64,000 nucleotides of DNA from JBBDYG01 sp040901765 (GCA_040901765.1 JBBDYG010000071.1:56002-120001); one strand, 5' to 3'; numbered from the stretch's first letter, positions 28,354 to 37,013 are shown. The notes: a model not told the origin generated them from the letters alone. Translations and numbers: made by a program.

Positions 28354-29196
28354 ATGCGAAACTTGTTAACGAAACCACTGGCAGTGATGCTGGTGCTGAT
28401 GTTGGCGGTGGCCGCCGGCGCGCAAGAGCGCGAGCGAGGAGAGCGCGGTGGCCGGGGCCGTGGTGGCGGCTTCGGCGGCCGTGGCATGTTCGAAGTGACA
28501 CGACTCAGGCTCGTCGGCGTCGAGCCGGTGCAGGAAGAGTTAGGACTCGTGGAAGAGCAACTCACCAAGATCAACGATCTGCGAGACGAACTCCGCGGAG
28601 ATCGTGGTGAACGAGGCGAGCGCGGTGAGCGGCCCAACTTCCAAGACATGACCGAAGAAGAACGCCGTGAATTCATGGCCGAGCGCCAGCGCGAAGCGTC
28701 CGAGCGCAGCGCGCAAGAGAAGGAGAAACTGGGCGAGGTTCTCATGCCCCACCAGAGCAAGCGGCTGGAGGAAATTTTCTTGCAGGTTCGTGGCGCCGGC
28801 GCACTGCTTGACCCCGAGGTAGCCAAGGAAGTTGGCTTGTCTGAAGAGGACCAGGACGAGCTGCGCGAAACGATTCAAGAAGCCCGACAAGAAATGATGG
28901 CCGAGATGCGCGAGCTGTCCGAGTCGGGCGACCGCGATCAAATCCGCGAGAAGATGACCGAGATGCAGAAGCAGGTCGAAGAACAAGCACTCGCCGCGCT
29001 TTCCGAGGAGCAGAAGCAAAAGTTCACGGAACTGAAGGGCGAGAAGTTCGACATGCCCCCCGACGCGCTGCGGGGCGCTTTTGGTGGCGGCCGGGGTGGT
29101 GAGGGCCGCCGGGGTGGTGAGGGCCGCCGCGGTGGTGAGGGCCGCCGCGGTGGCCGCGAAGGCCGGCCCGAACGCCCGGACGGCGATTCGGTTTAA
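28354..29196 (+). CDS. Secreted Arg/Glu/Gly-rich protein with C-terminal GGEGRR repeats
   Basis: The 280-residue protein starts at ATG 28354 with GGAG upstream. It has a signal peptide (MRNLLTKPLAVMLVLMLAVAAGAQ), an RGG-rich stretch (about 25-47), and a helical, highly charged middle resembling Spy/LTXXQ-type periplasmic proteins (LGLVEEQLTKINDLRDEL, LGEVLMPHQSKRLEEIFLQ, ALSEEQKQKFTELKGEKF). The tail has repeated GGEGRR units encoded by 15-bp repeats around 29090-29155. It is probably periplasmic. A chaperone or RNA/polyanion-binding role is conceivable, but nothing proves it. Confidence 0.75.
   Translation: MRNLLTKPLAVMLVLMLAVAAGAQERERGERGGRGRGGGFGGRGMFEVTRLRLVGVEPVQEELGLVEEQLTKINDLRDELRGDRGERGERGERPNFQDMTEEERREFMAERQREASERSAQEKEKLGEVLMPHQSKRLEEIFLQVRGAGALLDPEVAKEVGLSEEDQDELRETIQEARQEMMAEMRELSESGDRDQIREKMTEMQKQVEEQALAALSEEQKQKFTELKGEKFDMPPDALRGAFGGGRGGEGRRGGEGRRGGEGRRGGREGRPERPDGDSV
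29090..29158 (+). repeat. 15-bp coding minisatellite (GGEGRR units)
   Basis: Units of the form GGTGGTGAGGGCCGC recur about four times near the 3' end of the Arg/Gly-rich gene, encoding GGEGR repeats. The units are nearly identical in DNA, so recent slippage or expansion is likely. Confidence 0.7.
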
Positions 29197-29228
29197 GCTG
29201 GTGGCCGTTTCCATTTCGTTCGCCGTTC

Positions 29229-29256
29229 AGGAGCCAGAACACTTGTTCTGGCTCCT
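29229..29256. terminator. Perfect 13-bp hairpin after the Arg/Gly-rich gene
   Basis: AGGAGCCAGAACA and TGTTCTGGCTCCT pair perfectly around CT, 32 bases after the stop. No T-run follows, so it is a hairpin terminator candidate only. Confidence 0.5.
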
Positions 29257-29307
29257 GTCGCGCGCCCACAATGGGAACTCAGTGAACCACTCATGAGAAA
29301 GAAGGTT

Positions 29308-29424
29308 AACCGCTAATTGACGCTAATGAGCGCTAATAAGAAAGCTGAGCCGTTCGTCATTGGCTTTCAGATAGAATCATTCCTTATTTTTTTATTAGCG
29401 TCGATCAGCGTTCATTTGCGGTTT
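29308..29424. repeat. TTAGCG-family palindrome
   Basis: The left arm (29308-29340, AACCGCTAATTGACGCTAAT) and right arm (29391-29424, TTATTAGCGTC ... TTGCGGTTT) are imperfect complements. They are made of repeated CGCTAAT/ATTAGCG units separated by a 50-base AT-richer loop. Same family as the outer arms at 28053-28266. Confidence 0.8.
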
Positions 29425-29483
29425 CTCTTCTTTCACGATTCCTGTCGTTCGGACGATCAATATGACTCATTAGGGAGGCAATT

Positions 29484-30296
29484 ATGACAGCCATTCTTTC
29501 TCGCACGATGTTTTCGCTTTTAGTGGTCGCGGGCCTTTGCTCGGTGGGTGTCGCCGCCGATGCGGTGACGGATCGGTTGGAGGATTCGCCGCGGCATTAT
29601 GAGTGGGTCGAGGTGAAAACGCCCGAGGGGCGGACCGTGAAGTGCTGGGTTGTGTTTCCCGAAGTCAGCGAGCCGGCTACTGCGGTGGTGGTGATCCACG
29701 AGAACCGCGGCCTGAACGACTGGGCGCGCAGCGTGACCGATCAAGTGGCCGAGGCGGGCTATGTGGCCATCGCGCCGGATCTGTTGAGCGGCACCGGACC
29801 GGACGGCGGCGGCACCGACTCCTTCGCCAGCGACGACGATGCCCGCACCGGCATCGGCCGGTTGCCGCCCGAGCAAGTCACCGGCGATCTGACAGCGGTG
29901 GTTGCGCATGCGAAGACAATCGAATCGGCCAATGGCAAAGTGGCGGTGGCCGGCTTCTGCTGGGGCGGCGGCCAAGCCTTCCGCCACGCTTGCAGTGGCG
30001 ACGAAATCGCCGCGGCCTTCGTTTTCTACGGCAGCGCGCCCGATGACGAGACGCTAAAGAAATCGAGCGCCCCCGTCTACGGTTTCTATGGCGGCAACGA
30101 CTTCCGCATCACCAGCCAGGTGCCCCGCGTCAAGAAAACAATGGATCAACTGGGCCACGACTACGAACCAATAACCTACGCCGGCGCCGGCCACGGTTTC
30201 CTGCGCTCCGGCGAAATGGAAGACGCTAGTGAAGCCGATGTAAAGGGCCGCGAGGCGGCGTGGAAGCGGTGGAAGGAAATCCTGGCGAAGCTGTAG
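29484..30296 (+). CDS. Secreted dienelactone hydrolase-family protein
   Basis: The 270-residue alpha/beta hydrolase has a signal peptide (SLLVVAGLCSVGVAAD). The catalytic triad is readable: nucleophile Cys159 in GFCWGGG, Asp206 in YGGNDFRI and His237 in GAGHGF. Dienelactone hydrolases open the lactone formed after intradiol cleavage of chlorocatechols, but family members act on many esters. Sharing a neighbourhood with the intradiol dioxygenase-like gene hints at work on lignin- or humic-type aromatics outside the cytoplasm. ATG 29484 follows AGGGAGG. Confidence 0.85.
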   Translation: MTAILSRTMFSLLVVAGLCSVGVAADAVTDRLEDSPRHYEWVEVKTPEGRTVKCWVVFPEVSEPATAVVVIHENRGLNDWARSVTDQVAEAGYVAIAPDLLSGTGPDGGGTDSFASDDDARTGIGRLPPEQVTGDLTAVVAHAKTIESANGKVAVAGFCWGGGQAFRHACSGDEIAAAFVFYGSAPDDETLKKSSAPVYGFYGGNDFRITSQVPRVKKTMDQLGHDYEPITYAGAGHGFLRSGEMEDASEADVKGREAAWKRWKEILAKL

Positions 30297-30384
30297 TTAC
30301 GCAGAAAGTTGGAGCCTCGGATGACAGCCGGATTTATACACGGATGTAGGGGAGTTATCCGAAGCCATTCAACTCGCTGTTTGT

Positions 30385-30417
30385 TTATTAGCGCCGGTTA
30401 GCGTTGATTAGCGGCTT
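30385..30417. repeat. Single TTAGCG-family arm
   Basis: TTATTAGCGCCGGTTAGCGTTGATTAGCGG carries three TTAGCG units and overlaps the end of the GH18-like gene (stop at 30408). No partner arm is obvious nearby, so it looks like half of the family element. Confidence 0.6.
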
Positions 30418-31793
30418 CCCCATCGAGCCAGCCACTGCATTCGTGTGATCCACGAGAGAAGGCCAAGAATCGTTCCGATGCAGATGATGGACGGCTCCGG
30501 CACCGCAATGCTAGTTGCTGCGTCGTTGTCGCCGCCCGTCGCTCTGTCGCGCCAAATCAGATAGTCCGCGGCATCGACGACAGTATTGCCGTTCCCGTCG
30601 GCGCGCAGCTCGGTAATCGAGCCGAAAGTGGATCTCCAAACATTGTAGTCGCCGATATCCACGTTGCGATCGCCACTATAGTCGCCAAGGAGACTTTGGT
30701 TCTTTTCAAACGCGCGGCGCAGCAGCGACCTTTTATTTGGATCAGGATGCATGGTGTCGGGGTGAACGTCCTGACCCAGCTCCCAAATGATAATGTGCTG
30801 TAAGCCATGATCATGCGCAAATTGGACTCGCTGCGCTGCCAGATTCGAGCTTGGGATCCAAACCGATTTACCTTGATACATGTAATAATTGCCATCGGTC
30901 GTCGTGCCGCCGGTGGCAAGTTCGGAAAACGTATAGGTCGCGTCGGGACTCATCACCGTGTGGCCATAAAACGGTAAGCCGACGCCGAGTTTCGCCGCGG
31001 GGGCGTTATTTCCCCACGTGCCGAATACCCACGGCCGATCATTCTGCGAGCCGGGCGGCTCGTTCCAGGCCTGGACGGCGTCCTCAACGTATTCGGGCAG
31101 TGAATGCTCGCCGTTGTTCGGGTTGCCAGGGTCATTTCCCCACCAGCCCAGATCGTAAGTCATTAGCGATAAACCATCGATCGCGTCGGGTCCACTGAAA
31201 ACGCTGTTATTAATCACGACCGTTGGGTCGACCGTCGCGTACACGCGGAGATTGGCGCCGAGTTCTTGCTTGATTCGCGCAAGCATCGCCGGGTAGTGCG
31301 AGGTGCGTTGAATGCCGGCGGCCGGATGCTCCCAGTCGATGTCGACCGAGGTCGCACCGGTTTGATCCAATAGCGACTTAATGTCTTGCGCGAACATCGT
31401 TCGCAGGCCAGCGTTACCCGCGACGGTGGCGAAATTTGCCGCCTCCGCCGCGCCGCCAAGAGTGATGTTCAGCCGAGGCCGCTGGCCTTCCGGTAGTGCC
31501 GCGATCGCCGTTTTGATCGTCGCGATTCGATTTAAATGAGTGGCCATGTTCCCACTGCCGCCGCCGAGCGGGGCGACCGTTCCATTGCTGGCGGCGGTCA
31601 GTCCGAAATAGCGCACTTCATCGAGCAACGCCAATTGGGCGGGAAGGGTGCCCGTATTGTACGAGCTGTTCATTCGATACCACGGAACGTACCCGATTAA
31701 ATCGGCGGCCGTGGCATACTGCGCGATCGATGCAATGTGAAGCACGACAAATAGAGCGATGCATCGGCGTAGAAGTGGGTCTGTCCTAAGCAT
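30408..31793 (-). CDS. Secreted GH18-like glycoside hydrolase with dockerin-like repeats and PEP-CTERM tail
   Basis: The 461-residue protein starts at ATG 31793 (MLRTDPLLRRCIALFVV..., signal peptide). The catalytic domain resembles family 18 chitinases: LIGYVPWYR, PRLNITLGG, and SVDIDWE (Asp151, Asp153, Glu155). The usual DG ahead of DxDxE is SV here. MTYDLGWWG and LGVGLPFYG match later barrel strands. C-terminal EF-hand repeats (GDYSGDRNVDIGDYNVW and DGNGNTVVDAADYLIW) are dockerin-like, and AVPEPS plus a hydrophobic helix and Arg form a PEP-CTERM sorting tail. It probably acts on chitin-like or N-acetylglucosamine polymers at the cell surface. Confidence 0.85.
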   Translation of the reverse strand: MLRTDPLLRRCIALFVVLHIASIAQYATAADLIGYVPWYRMNSSYNTGTLPAQLALLDEVRYFGLTAASNGTVAPLGGGSGNMATHLNRIATIKTAIAALPEGQRPRLNITLGGAAEAANFATVAGNAGLRTMFAQDIKSLLDQTGATSVDIDWEHPAAGIQRTSHYPAMLARIKQELGANLRVYATVDPTVVINNSVFSGPDAIDGLSLMTYDLGWWGNDPGNPNNGEHSLPEYVEDAVQAWNEPPGSQNDRPWVFGTWGNNAPAAKLGVGLPFYGHTVMSPDATYTFSELATGGTTTDGNYYMYQGKSVWIPSSNLAAQRVQFAHDHGLQHIIIWELGQDVHPDTMHPDPNKRSLLRRAFEKNQSLLGDYSGDRNVDIGDYNVWRSTFGSITELRADGNGNTVVDAADYLIWRDRATGGDNDAATSIAVPEPSIICIGTILGLLSWITRMQWLARWGSR

Positions 31794-32011
31794 GTTCTTT
31801 AGCAGTTGTGTAGCGTGACATCCGCTTTCAGCGGGCACTGGAGTTTTTTGTACGTCTTTTAATAAGATACCGATTCCGCGCGAATACTCGCAAGGATTAC
31901 GCCGCCAAAACGCGGGGACTCGAAGGACACACTGCGGCTGTCAGGGCCAATGCCCGCCAAATTGTTCAATACCGCATCGGCAGCCTGACTTCATTAAGCC
32001 CCGGTCAAATT

Positions 32012-32051
32012 GGCAAAGAAAAGCCGCGCGGCTCCGTCGGAACCGCGCGGC
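32012..32051 (-). terminator. Rho-independent terminator of the PEP-CTERM gene
   Basis: On the minus strand a 13-bp GC-rich stem (12 of 13 matched; 32023-32035 with 32039-32051, GCCGCGCGG arms) with a 3-base loop is followed by TTTTCTTT. This is the clearest intrinsic terminator in the window. It lies 42 bases downstream of the stop at 32094. Confidence 0.85.
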
Positions 32052-32093
32052 CAAATACACGATTACTAATTTCAAGCCACAAACAGTAACGAC

Positions 32094-32783
32094 TTAACGC
32101 TTGCGGCGTGCAATGACCCCCAATCCAACGACTGCTAGTCCAAGAAGCGATAACGTTGCTGGCTCGGGCACCACGAGGCGGACGTTGTCGATATAGACCG
32201 TGACCGGCACCTGGGTGTTTTTGCTGATGTAGAACTGGAAGGCCGTGGCGACGCTCAAATCGTTGGGGCCGCTGCCGAATATATCGTTGAACGACTCGCC
32301 GAAACGATACGGACCCTGAGAGAAATCGAGATCGAGCCGGAGGTCCGTGTGCGTGCCGACTCCAAGAGCTGCGATTGATTGGGTGTCAGCAAATTGGACC
32401 TGATTACCGAAACTTGTGCCCCCGATAGGGTTGAGATCATGACCGAACACGGTGATGCCGATGTCGGCAAACGTGCCCGCGTAGGCGTCGACGATGGTCA
32501 TATCGAACAGCACGTGGCTGACGCCAGGCGGGTCGTTGAGATTGGCGGGTATTACCGTCTCAGTGCGAGCGCCGACGAAACCATCGTTGCCAGCAGCGTA
32601 CTTCAGCGAACTGTCGCCATGCGTGACTCCAATCGTGGGTTCCTGCAAAACCGCCGCACCGAGTCCGAAGAATCCATCGATTCCGGCGTCTTCAAACGAA
32701 TACACGGGCGATTGGGCTTGCACCCCTCTCGCCGACAACAAGATCGCGACCGCAGCCGCAACGTACACAAACCCGTTTCTCAT
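32094..32783 (-). CDS. PEP-CTERM secreted protein
   Basis: The 229-residue protein starts at ATG 32783, with GGGGAGG seven bases upstream; the open frame upstream overlaps the next gene. It has a signal peptide (MRNGFVYVAAAVAILLSARGVQAQ), a beta-sandwich with VSHVLFDMTIVDAYAG, QFYISKNTQVPVTVYIDNVRL, and the tail VPEPATLSLLGLAVVGLGVIARRKR (PEP motif, helix, basic end). The tail is recognised by exosortase and cleaved at the membrane. The domain pattern matches the next gene upstream, so the two are paralogues. Confidence 0.85.
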   Translation of the reverse strand: MRNGFVYVAAAVAILLSARGVQAQSPVYSFEDAGIDGFFGLGAAVLQEPTIGVTHGDSSLKYAAGNDGFVGARTETVIPANLNDPPGVSHVLFDMTIVDAYAGTFADIGITVFGHDLNPIGGTSFGNQVQFADTQSIAALGVGTHTDLRLDLDFSQGPYRFGESFNDIFGSGPNDLSVATAFQFYISKNTQVPVTVYIDNVRLVVPEPATLSLLGLAVVGLGVIARRKR

Positions 32784-32833
32784 AAGAACCTCCCCAGATG
32801 CAAAAGGACCGAGAAAACAACCATAATCGATCT

Positions 32834-33898
32834 CTAGCGAGCAAAAGATCGCCAACGCAATCGGGCTGCCCCCAACCCGCAGGCAGCGGCCAATGCCAAA
32901 AGCACCCCACTTGGCTCCGGCACTGCGCTGACGCCGCCACCGCTGCCCGATGTATTTCCGAACCGCGCGCGCCACTCGGTATAGTCGGCGGGACTGACCG
33001 TGCCGGGATCGGCAACTTCGTTCAGCAGTGCTCCGCCATCTCGCCACAACGTGTAGTCCGCCGCATTAACAGCGCCGTCGCCGTTGTAATCGCCCGGAAC
33101 TCCCGGCGGATTCGTGCCTACGCGAACGTTGTCGAAATAGACTGTCAGCGGCAAATTGTTGGTCTTGTTCAAAAACAATTGGAAGCCGCTCGGAATGACG
33201 TCGTTCGCGCCGCTGCCCGCCTCGCCGAAAATTTCGTTGAAGGACTGATTGGCGACGAACGTCAGCGGATGGGTATGAGCGTCCGCGAGATTGATTCGAA
33301 TGTCGTGGTACGTTCCGGCCGCAAGGCCATCGATGTGTACTTCGTGCTTGAACTGCGCCTGCAGTCCGAACTGTTGCCCGCCCGGGCGATCGGGCTGCGA
33401 TGCGCCGAAGATGGTCACTCCCACAACGGCAAAACTGCCCTCACCACCGGGAAATTCATCGCCTGGAGCAACGGTCAGGTCTAACAGGACATAGTCGATC
33501 CCCGGCGGATCGCCGATGATCTCACCGGTCGGCGTGGGGTTCACATCCGTCGAGAGCGTGCCGGCAAATGTGGCACCGGCCACGAGCGAAGTCTTCATCG
33601 AATAAGTGCCGAGGGTGACGCCAGTCGTCGTATCGGCCGCAACCGTGATGCCGCCCCCATTGGGCCCGAACTGGTCGGGGTTCTCGTCGGTGCCGGATTC
33701 GAACGAATATGCTAGCGATTCGACTGCCCGCACTTTGCTCGCGCTAAATAGCAACCCGAAAGTCGCCGCGAGCAGGAGTACAATAGACGTTGGCATCGAT
33801 GCGATGATGCGGCGCTTGCACAGAAACCTAATTTCCATTTCGTACTTTCTTGTCGCGCAGGATTTGCCGCGAGATGTTAATTGTCGAATCGTGCTCAT
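32834..33898 (-). CDS. PEP-CTERM secreted protein with dockerin-like repeats
   Basis: The 354-residue frame starts at ATG 33898 (GGAG upstream, 10 bases); later ATGs at 33838 and 33796 would give a signal peptide closer to the start (MPTSIVLLLAATFGLLFSASKVRA). The body parallels its downstream neighbour: YSFESGTDEN, DYVLLDLTVAPG, VGVTIFGASQPD, FQLFLNKTNNLPLTVYFDNVRV. It adds dockerin-like EF-hand repeats (GDYNGDGAVNAADYTLW, SPADYTEWRARFG) and a PEP-CTERM tail (AVPEPSGVLLALAAACGLGAARLRW). A 50-base gap separates the two genes, so they are probably one transcript. Confidence 0.8.
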   Translation of the reverse strand: MSTIRQLTSRGKSCATRKYEMEIRFLCKRRIIASMPTSIVLLLAATFGLLFSASKVRAVESLAYSFESGTDENPDQFGPNGGGITVAADTTTGVTLGTYSMKTSLVAGATFAGTLSTDVNPTPTGEIIGDPPGIDYVLLDLTVAPGDEFPGGEGSFAVVGVTIFGASQPDRPGGQQFGLQAQFKHEVHIDGLAAGTYHDIRINLADAHTHPLTFVANQSFNEIFGEAGSGANDVIPSGFQLFLNKTNNLPLTVYFDNVRVGTNPPGVPGDYNGDGAVNAADYTLWRDGGALLNEVADPGTVSPADYTEWRARFGNTSGSGGGVSAVPEPSGVLLALAAACGLGAARLRWRSFAR

Positions 33899-34245
33899 TA
33901 GATCGAACTCCGTTTCTGCGACGCCTCGATTGCAAGCGATCCGCAGTCGATTCGAGTGACTACCCCAAAACCCCAGCCACTATTTATAGCAAGGCATAGA
34001 ATAAGTGCTACTCAAAAATCATGGAAATTTCTTGACTTACGGGTTGCGCTGGACGGCGGCAAGCTCGTGGGCTCGGAACTGAACCGATTGTGCAAGTATC
34101 TGGCGATGGCCCTATCGCACGTGGTCAACCTGATTGCATGCGGCGGTCGAGCAATTAGCGGAGAAATCCGTCACAGCGACTCGAACGCCAACGGCCGCTC
34201 CACACCAAAGCCCGGGGTCGCCATATGCGGCGCACCCCGGAGTGC
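33899..34245. other. 347-base spacer without a gene
   Basis: No supported coding frame, repeat or RNA gene was recognised. A 98-codon frame at 33956-34249 has no homology or ribosome site. It probably holds the promoter of the PEP-CTERM pair. Confidence 0.5.
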
Positions 34246-34680
34246 TTAGGTTGATTCCGAATCGACGCGTCCAATCTCCTTCCAGTCTTCAAACCCGGCA
34301 TCGTCGCCCACGTCCACGAAAGCGCCGCAGTGTGGGCACGTCTCTACAGTTCCCAGGCGCGACGCCGGAAATGTAGAAGCCTTTTTGCATTCCTCGCAAA
34401 CCACTTCCACAGGCGATCGGTCGCCATCAGCGTCGAGTTTCTCCGTTTTCTGGCGTTCAAACTCTTCAAGCAATTGTTCGGCTCGTTCAATGTCCGCCCG
34501 TTCGATCCACACTTGTGGCTTATGTATCTCCGGCAGAAGTCCAAACATCCACGCCCCCACTTGCGACACATCCTCGACGGCATGCGCTTCTATCCCGCCG
34601 GCTTGCAACATCTCACATAGGAGCGTCGCTTCGAGATTGTTCGCGGCATTATAAACAGCAACAGGATCGCGTATGGCCAC
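34246..34680 (-). CDS. DUF2007 protein with C-terminal zinc-ribbon-like segment
   Basis: The 144-residue protein has the DUF2007 fold at the N-terminus (VAVYNAANNLEATLLCEMLQAGGIEAHAVED, then PQVWIERADIERAEQLLEEFE). Two Cys pairs, CEECKK and CPHCGA, form a likely zinc ribbon in the C-terminal half. DUF2007 proteins are presumed signal-transducing or binding modules; no activity is known. GGAG precedes ATG 34680. The gene follows the exporter operon on the same strand, with an 82-base gap. Confidence 0.8.
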   Translation of the reverse strand: MAIRDPVAVYNAANNLEATLLCEMLQAGGIEAHAVEDVSQVGAWMFGLLPEIHKPQVWIERADIERAEQLLEEFERQKTEKLDADGDRSPVEVVCEECKKASTFPASRLGTVETCPHCGAFVDVGDDAGFEDWKEIGRVDSEST

Positions 34681-34762
34681 TTTATTATCTCCGGAAGTCG
34701 ATATTGGCGAACCGCCGACCGCTAGCGGGATTCAAACCATCTGCAAGACATGGGGGCAATGT

Positions 34763-36118
34763 TTATTCATGCCGCAGGGCTTCGATCGGGTCGAGCATTG
34801 CCGCGCGGATGGCGGGGTAGACGCCGAACACGACGCCAATGGCCACCGAGATTACGAACGCCAGCGGGATCGACCAGGTGACGAGTTGCGGCTCGACTTC
34901 CTGAATGAGCTGCGGGAGCTGCGCCATTTGCTCGGGGTAGAACTTCTTCAGCCCTTCGCGAAGCCAAATCGAGAGGGGGCGACACAGAAGGCCGCCCGCC
35001 ACGCCCAGCGCGCCGCCGGCGAGCGACAGCACCACGCTTTCCACCAAGAACTGGCTCGTGATGTCGCGCCGCTTTGCGCCGATGGCGCGGCGGATGCCGA
35101 TCTCGCGGGTCCGCTCCGTGACGGTCGCGAGCATGATGTTCATAATGCCGATGCCGCCCACGACGAGCGAAATCGCCGCGATCAGACCCAGGAACAGAAT
35201 GAACATCAGCCGCGTCGTGCGGGCCTGTTGCAACAGTTCCAGCGGCACGGTGATCGCGAAATCGTTGAGCGTGTGATAGCGGCTGATCGTCTCCCGCACG
35301 AGGTCGGCGACCGCCAGCACGTTCGCTTCCTCGTCGGTCGCATCGTCTTCCTTCACGCGGAGGGTGATCTGGCTCACCTCGACGATGTCCCGGCTGAAGC
35401 TTCCCGGCTTCTGGGTGACCACTTGATCGCCGATCCGCCACCAGAGGGTCGTGATCGGAATGTAGATGTCGAGCGAAAAATCCTCGGCCGCCTGCGAACC
35501 GCCGATCCCCGCCGACGGCGAGCGGAACCGCATCACGCCGATCACTTCGTAGAACATATCTTCGACGAGCACCTTCTGCCCGAGTGGTGTGCCGTATGGA
35601 AATAGCTTCTCGGCGACTTCGGACGCGAGTACGCAGTAATTGCGATTCTCGTCCATGTCGGCATCGCTGAGAAACCGGCTTTTGCGCTCCTCGGTGTCAT
35701 ATTTCGTGTCGAGCGTAAGCTGAGTAACGGAAGCATAATCGGGCGTCGTGGCGACGATGCGGCCTTGAATGCGGCGCGTCTTGAAGCGGAACTCCCCTTC
35801 CAGCACGCGAATCGGCAACGCCACGTCGACTTGCGGAATCGTCGATACCAGCCGCAGATAATCCGCCCGGGTAAGCCCGTAGCCGCCGTCTTGAAAGTCA
35901 TCGCTGGTGGGCTTGATCGTCCGCACCAGAATATTGCGGGCACCCAGGCTTTCGATCTGCTTCTGCGAAGCGCGGCTGATCCCTTCGCCGATCGCCAGCA
36001 GCCAAATCACGCTCGACACGCCAATGAAGATGCCGAGCACCGTCAGCGCAGACCGCATCGGATGGAGCAGCAGGCTCTTAACGCTCAGTTGCAGGGTGCG
36101 TAGCCATTTAGCGAGCAT
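34763..36118 (-). CDS. MacB-like ABC transporter permease (FtsX/MacB_PCD)
   Basis: The 451-residue protein has one N-terminal transmembrane helix (SVKSLLLHPMRSALTVLGIFIGVSSVIWLLAIGEG), a large periplasmic MacB_PCD domain, and three C-terminal helices (LFLGLIAAISLVVGGIGIMNIML, VVLSLAGGALGVAGGLLC, IPLAFVISVAIGVVFGVYPAIRAAMLDPIEALRHE). The closing DPIEALR is typical of MacB/FtsX proteins. With the ATPase it forms the energy-coupled part of a tripartite exporter. The start ATG 36118 follows a palindrome (36132-36185) that separates it from the ATPase gene. Confidence 0.9.
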   Translation of the reverse strand: MLAKWLRTLQLSVKSLLLHPMRSALTVLGIFIGVSSVIWLLAIGEGISRASQKQIESLGARNILVRTIKPTSDDFQDGGYGLTRADYLRLVSTIPQVDVALPIRVLEGEFRFKTRRIQGRIVATTPDYASVTQLTLDTKYDTEERKSRFLSDADMDENRNYCVLASEVAEKLFPYGTPLGQKVLVEDMFYEVIGVMRFRSPSAGIGGSQAAEDFSLDIYIPITTLWWRIGDQVVTQKPGSFSRDIVEVSQITLRVKEDDATDEEANVLAVADLVRETISRYHTLNDFAITVPLELLQQARTTRLMFILFLGLIAAISLVVGGIGIMNIMLATVTERTREIGIRRAIGAKRRDITSQFLVESVVLSLAGGALGVAGGLLCRPLSIWLREGLKKFYPEQMAQLPQLIQEVEPQLVTWSIPLAFVISVAIGVVFGVYPAIRAAMLDPIEALRHE

Positions 36119-36131
36119 GGGTTGGAAGCTG

Positions 36132-36185
36132 AGCCCGCGGCGCGAGCAAGGGAGCGCGTGTAAACCCTTGCTTGCGCTGCGGGCT
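36132..36185. repeat. AGCCCGCGGCGCGAGCAAGGG palindrome within the exporter operon
   Basis: The left arm (36132-36152, AGCCCGCGGCGCGAGCAAGG) pairs with the right arm (36165-36185, CCTTGCTTGCGCTGCGGGCT) around a 12-base loop. It sits between the permease and ATPase genes of one operon, so it is unlikely to be a full terminator and may be an RNA-stability hairpin or a repeat. Confidence 0.75.
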
Positions 36186-36191
36186 ACGATG

Positions 36192-36887
36192 CTATCTCCT
36201 TTCATCCATCACCACTTGCCCATCTTTGAGCATGATTGTGCGCTTCGTTCGGTTGGCGACTTCAGGTTCGTGGGTGACCAAAATAATCGTGCGTCCTTCC
36301 TCGTTAAGATTCTGAAGCAGATCGAGGATTTCTACGGTCGTTGCGGAGTCGAGGTTGCCTGTCGGTTCGTCGGCGAGGATGAACCGTGGGTCGTTCACGA
36401 GGCTCCGCGCGATGGCGACGCGCTGTTGCTGGCCGCCGGAGAGTTGCGTCGGGCGATGGTCGAGGCGTTGCCCGAGCCCGACCATTTCCGCAAGCTCGAC
36501 GCACCGCCGGCGAGCCAAGCGGTTGAGCCGACCACTGTAGTAGAGCGGCTGCTCGATGTTCTCGACCACCGTCAAATACGACAGCAAGTTGAACGACTGA
36601 AATACGAACCCGATCCGCGTGGCGCGGGTCTCGGCCAGTTCGTCGTCGTTCATCCGGGCCACGTCCCGCCCGCCGAGAATGAACTCGCCCGAAGTCGGCC
36701 GATCGAGGCAACCCAGCAGATTGAGCAGCGTGCTCTTGCCCGAACCGGAGGGGCCCATAATTGAAACATAATCGCCCTCGGGCAGATCGAATGTCACCCC
36801 TTGCAGCGCCCGCACCGTCTCGCCACCGAGATGGTAGTGCTTATGCAGCTCGCGGATACTCGCGGCAAGAGTTTCGGTGGCGAACAT
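36192..36887 (-). CDS. MacB/LolD-type ABC transporter ATPase
   Basis: The 231-residue ATP-binding subunit has Walker [10 protein letters not shown] (45-53), Q-loop FQSFNLL, the signature [14 protein letters not shown], Walker [13 protein letters not shown] and the switch VTHEPE. It belongs to the MacB/LolD branch that drives periplasm-to-outside export. The start is ATG 36887 ([10 protein letters not shown]); the frame upstream runs through AT-rich palindromic repeat sequence. It lies between the adaptor and permease genes of the operon. Confidence 0.9.
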   Translation of the reverse strand: MFATETLAASIRELHKHYHLGGETVRALQGVTFDLPEGDYVSIMGPSGSGKSTLLNLLGCLDRPTSGEFILGGRDVARMNDDELAETRATRIGFVFQSFNLLSYLTVVENIEQPLYYSGRLNRLARRRCVELAEMVGLGQRLDHRPTQLSGGQQQRVAIARSLVNDPRFILADEPTGNLDSATTVEILDLLQNLNEEGRTIILVTHEPEVANRTKRTIMLKDGQVVMDERR

Positions 36888-36928
36888 AGGCGCGTGGGAC
36901 GGACACTTCTGTCCGGCAACTGAATTGA

Positions 36929-37013
36929 ATTGCAAATTGCAAAATGGTTATTGCAAATTGAAAATTGACAAACTGGATCTTCAATTTGCAATGTTCGTTT
37001 TGCAATTTGCAAT
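36929..37013. repeat. AT-rich TTGCAAATTG palindrome
   Basis: The left arm (36929-36968) and right arm (36981-37013) consist of TTGCAAATTG/CAATTTGCAA units that pair with one another. Its AT-richness contrasts with the flanking genes. It lies between the adaptor and ATPase genes. Confidence 0.75.

Noticed and set aside
33956..34249. 97-residue plus-strand frame in the PEP-CTERM/DUF2007 spacer
   Set aside because: No homology, no ribosome site, and it overlaps the DUF2007 stop only by chance.
34700..34760. Possible tRNA on the minus strand (GGTTTGAATCC-like loop)
   Set aside because: The T-stem does not pair and no acceptor or anticodon arms can be formed.
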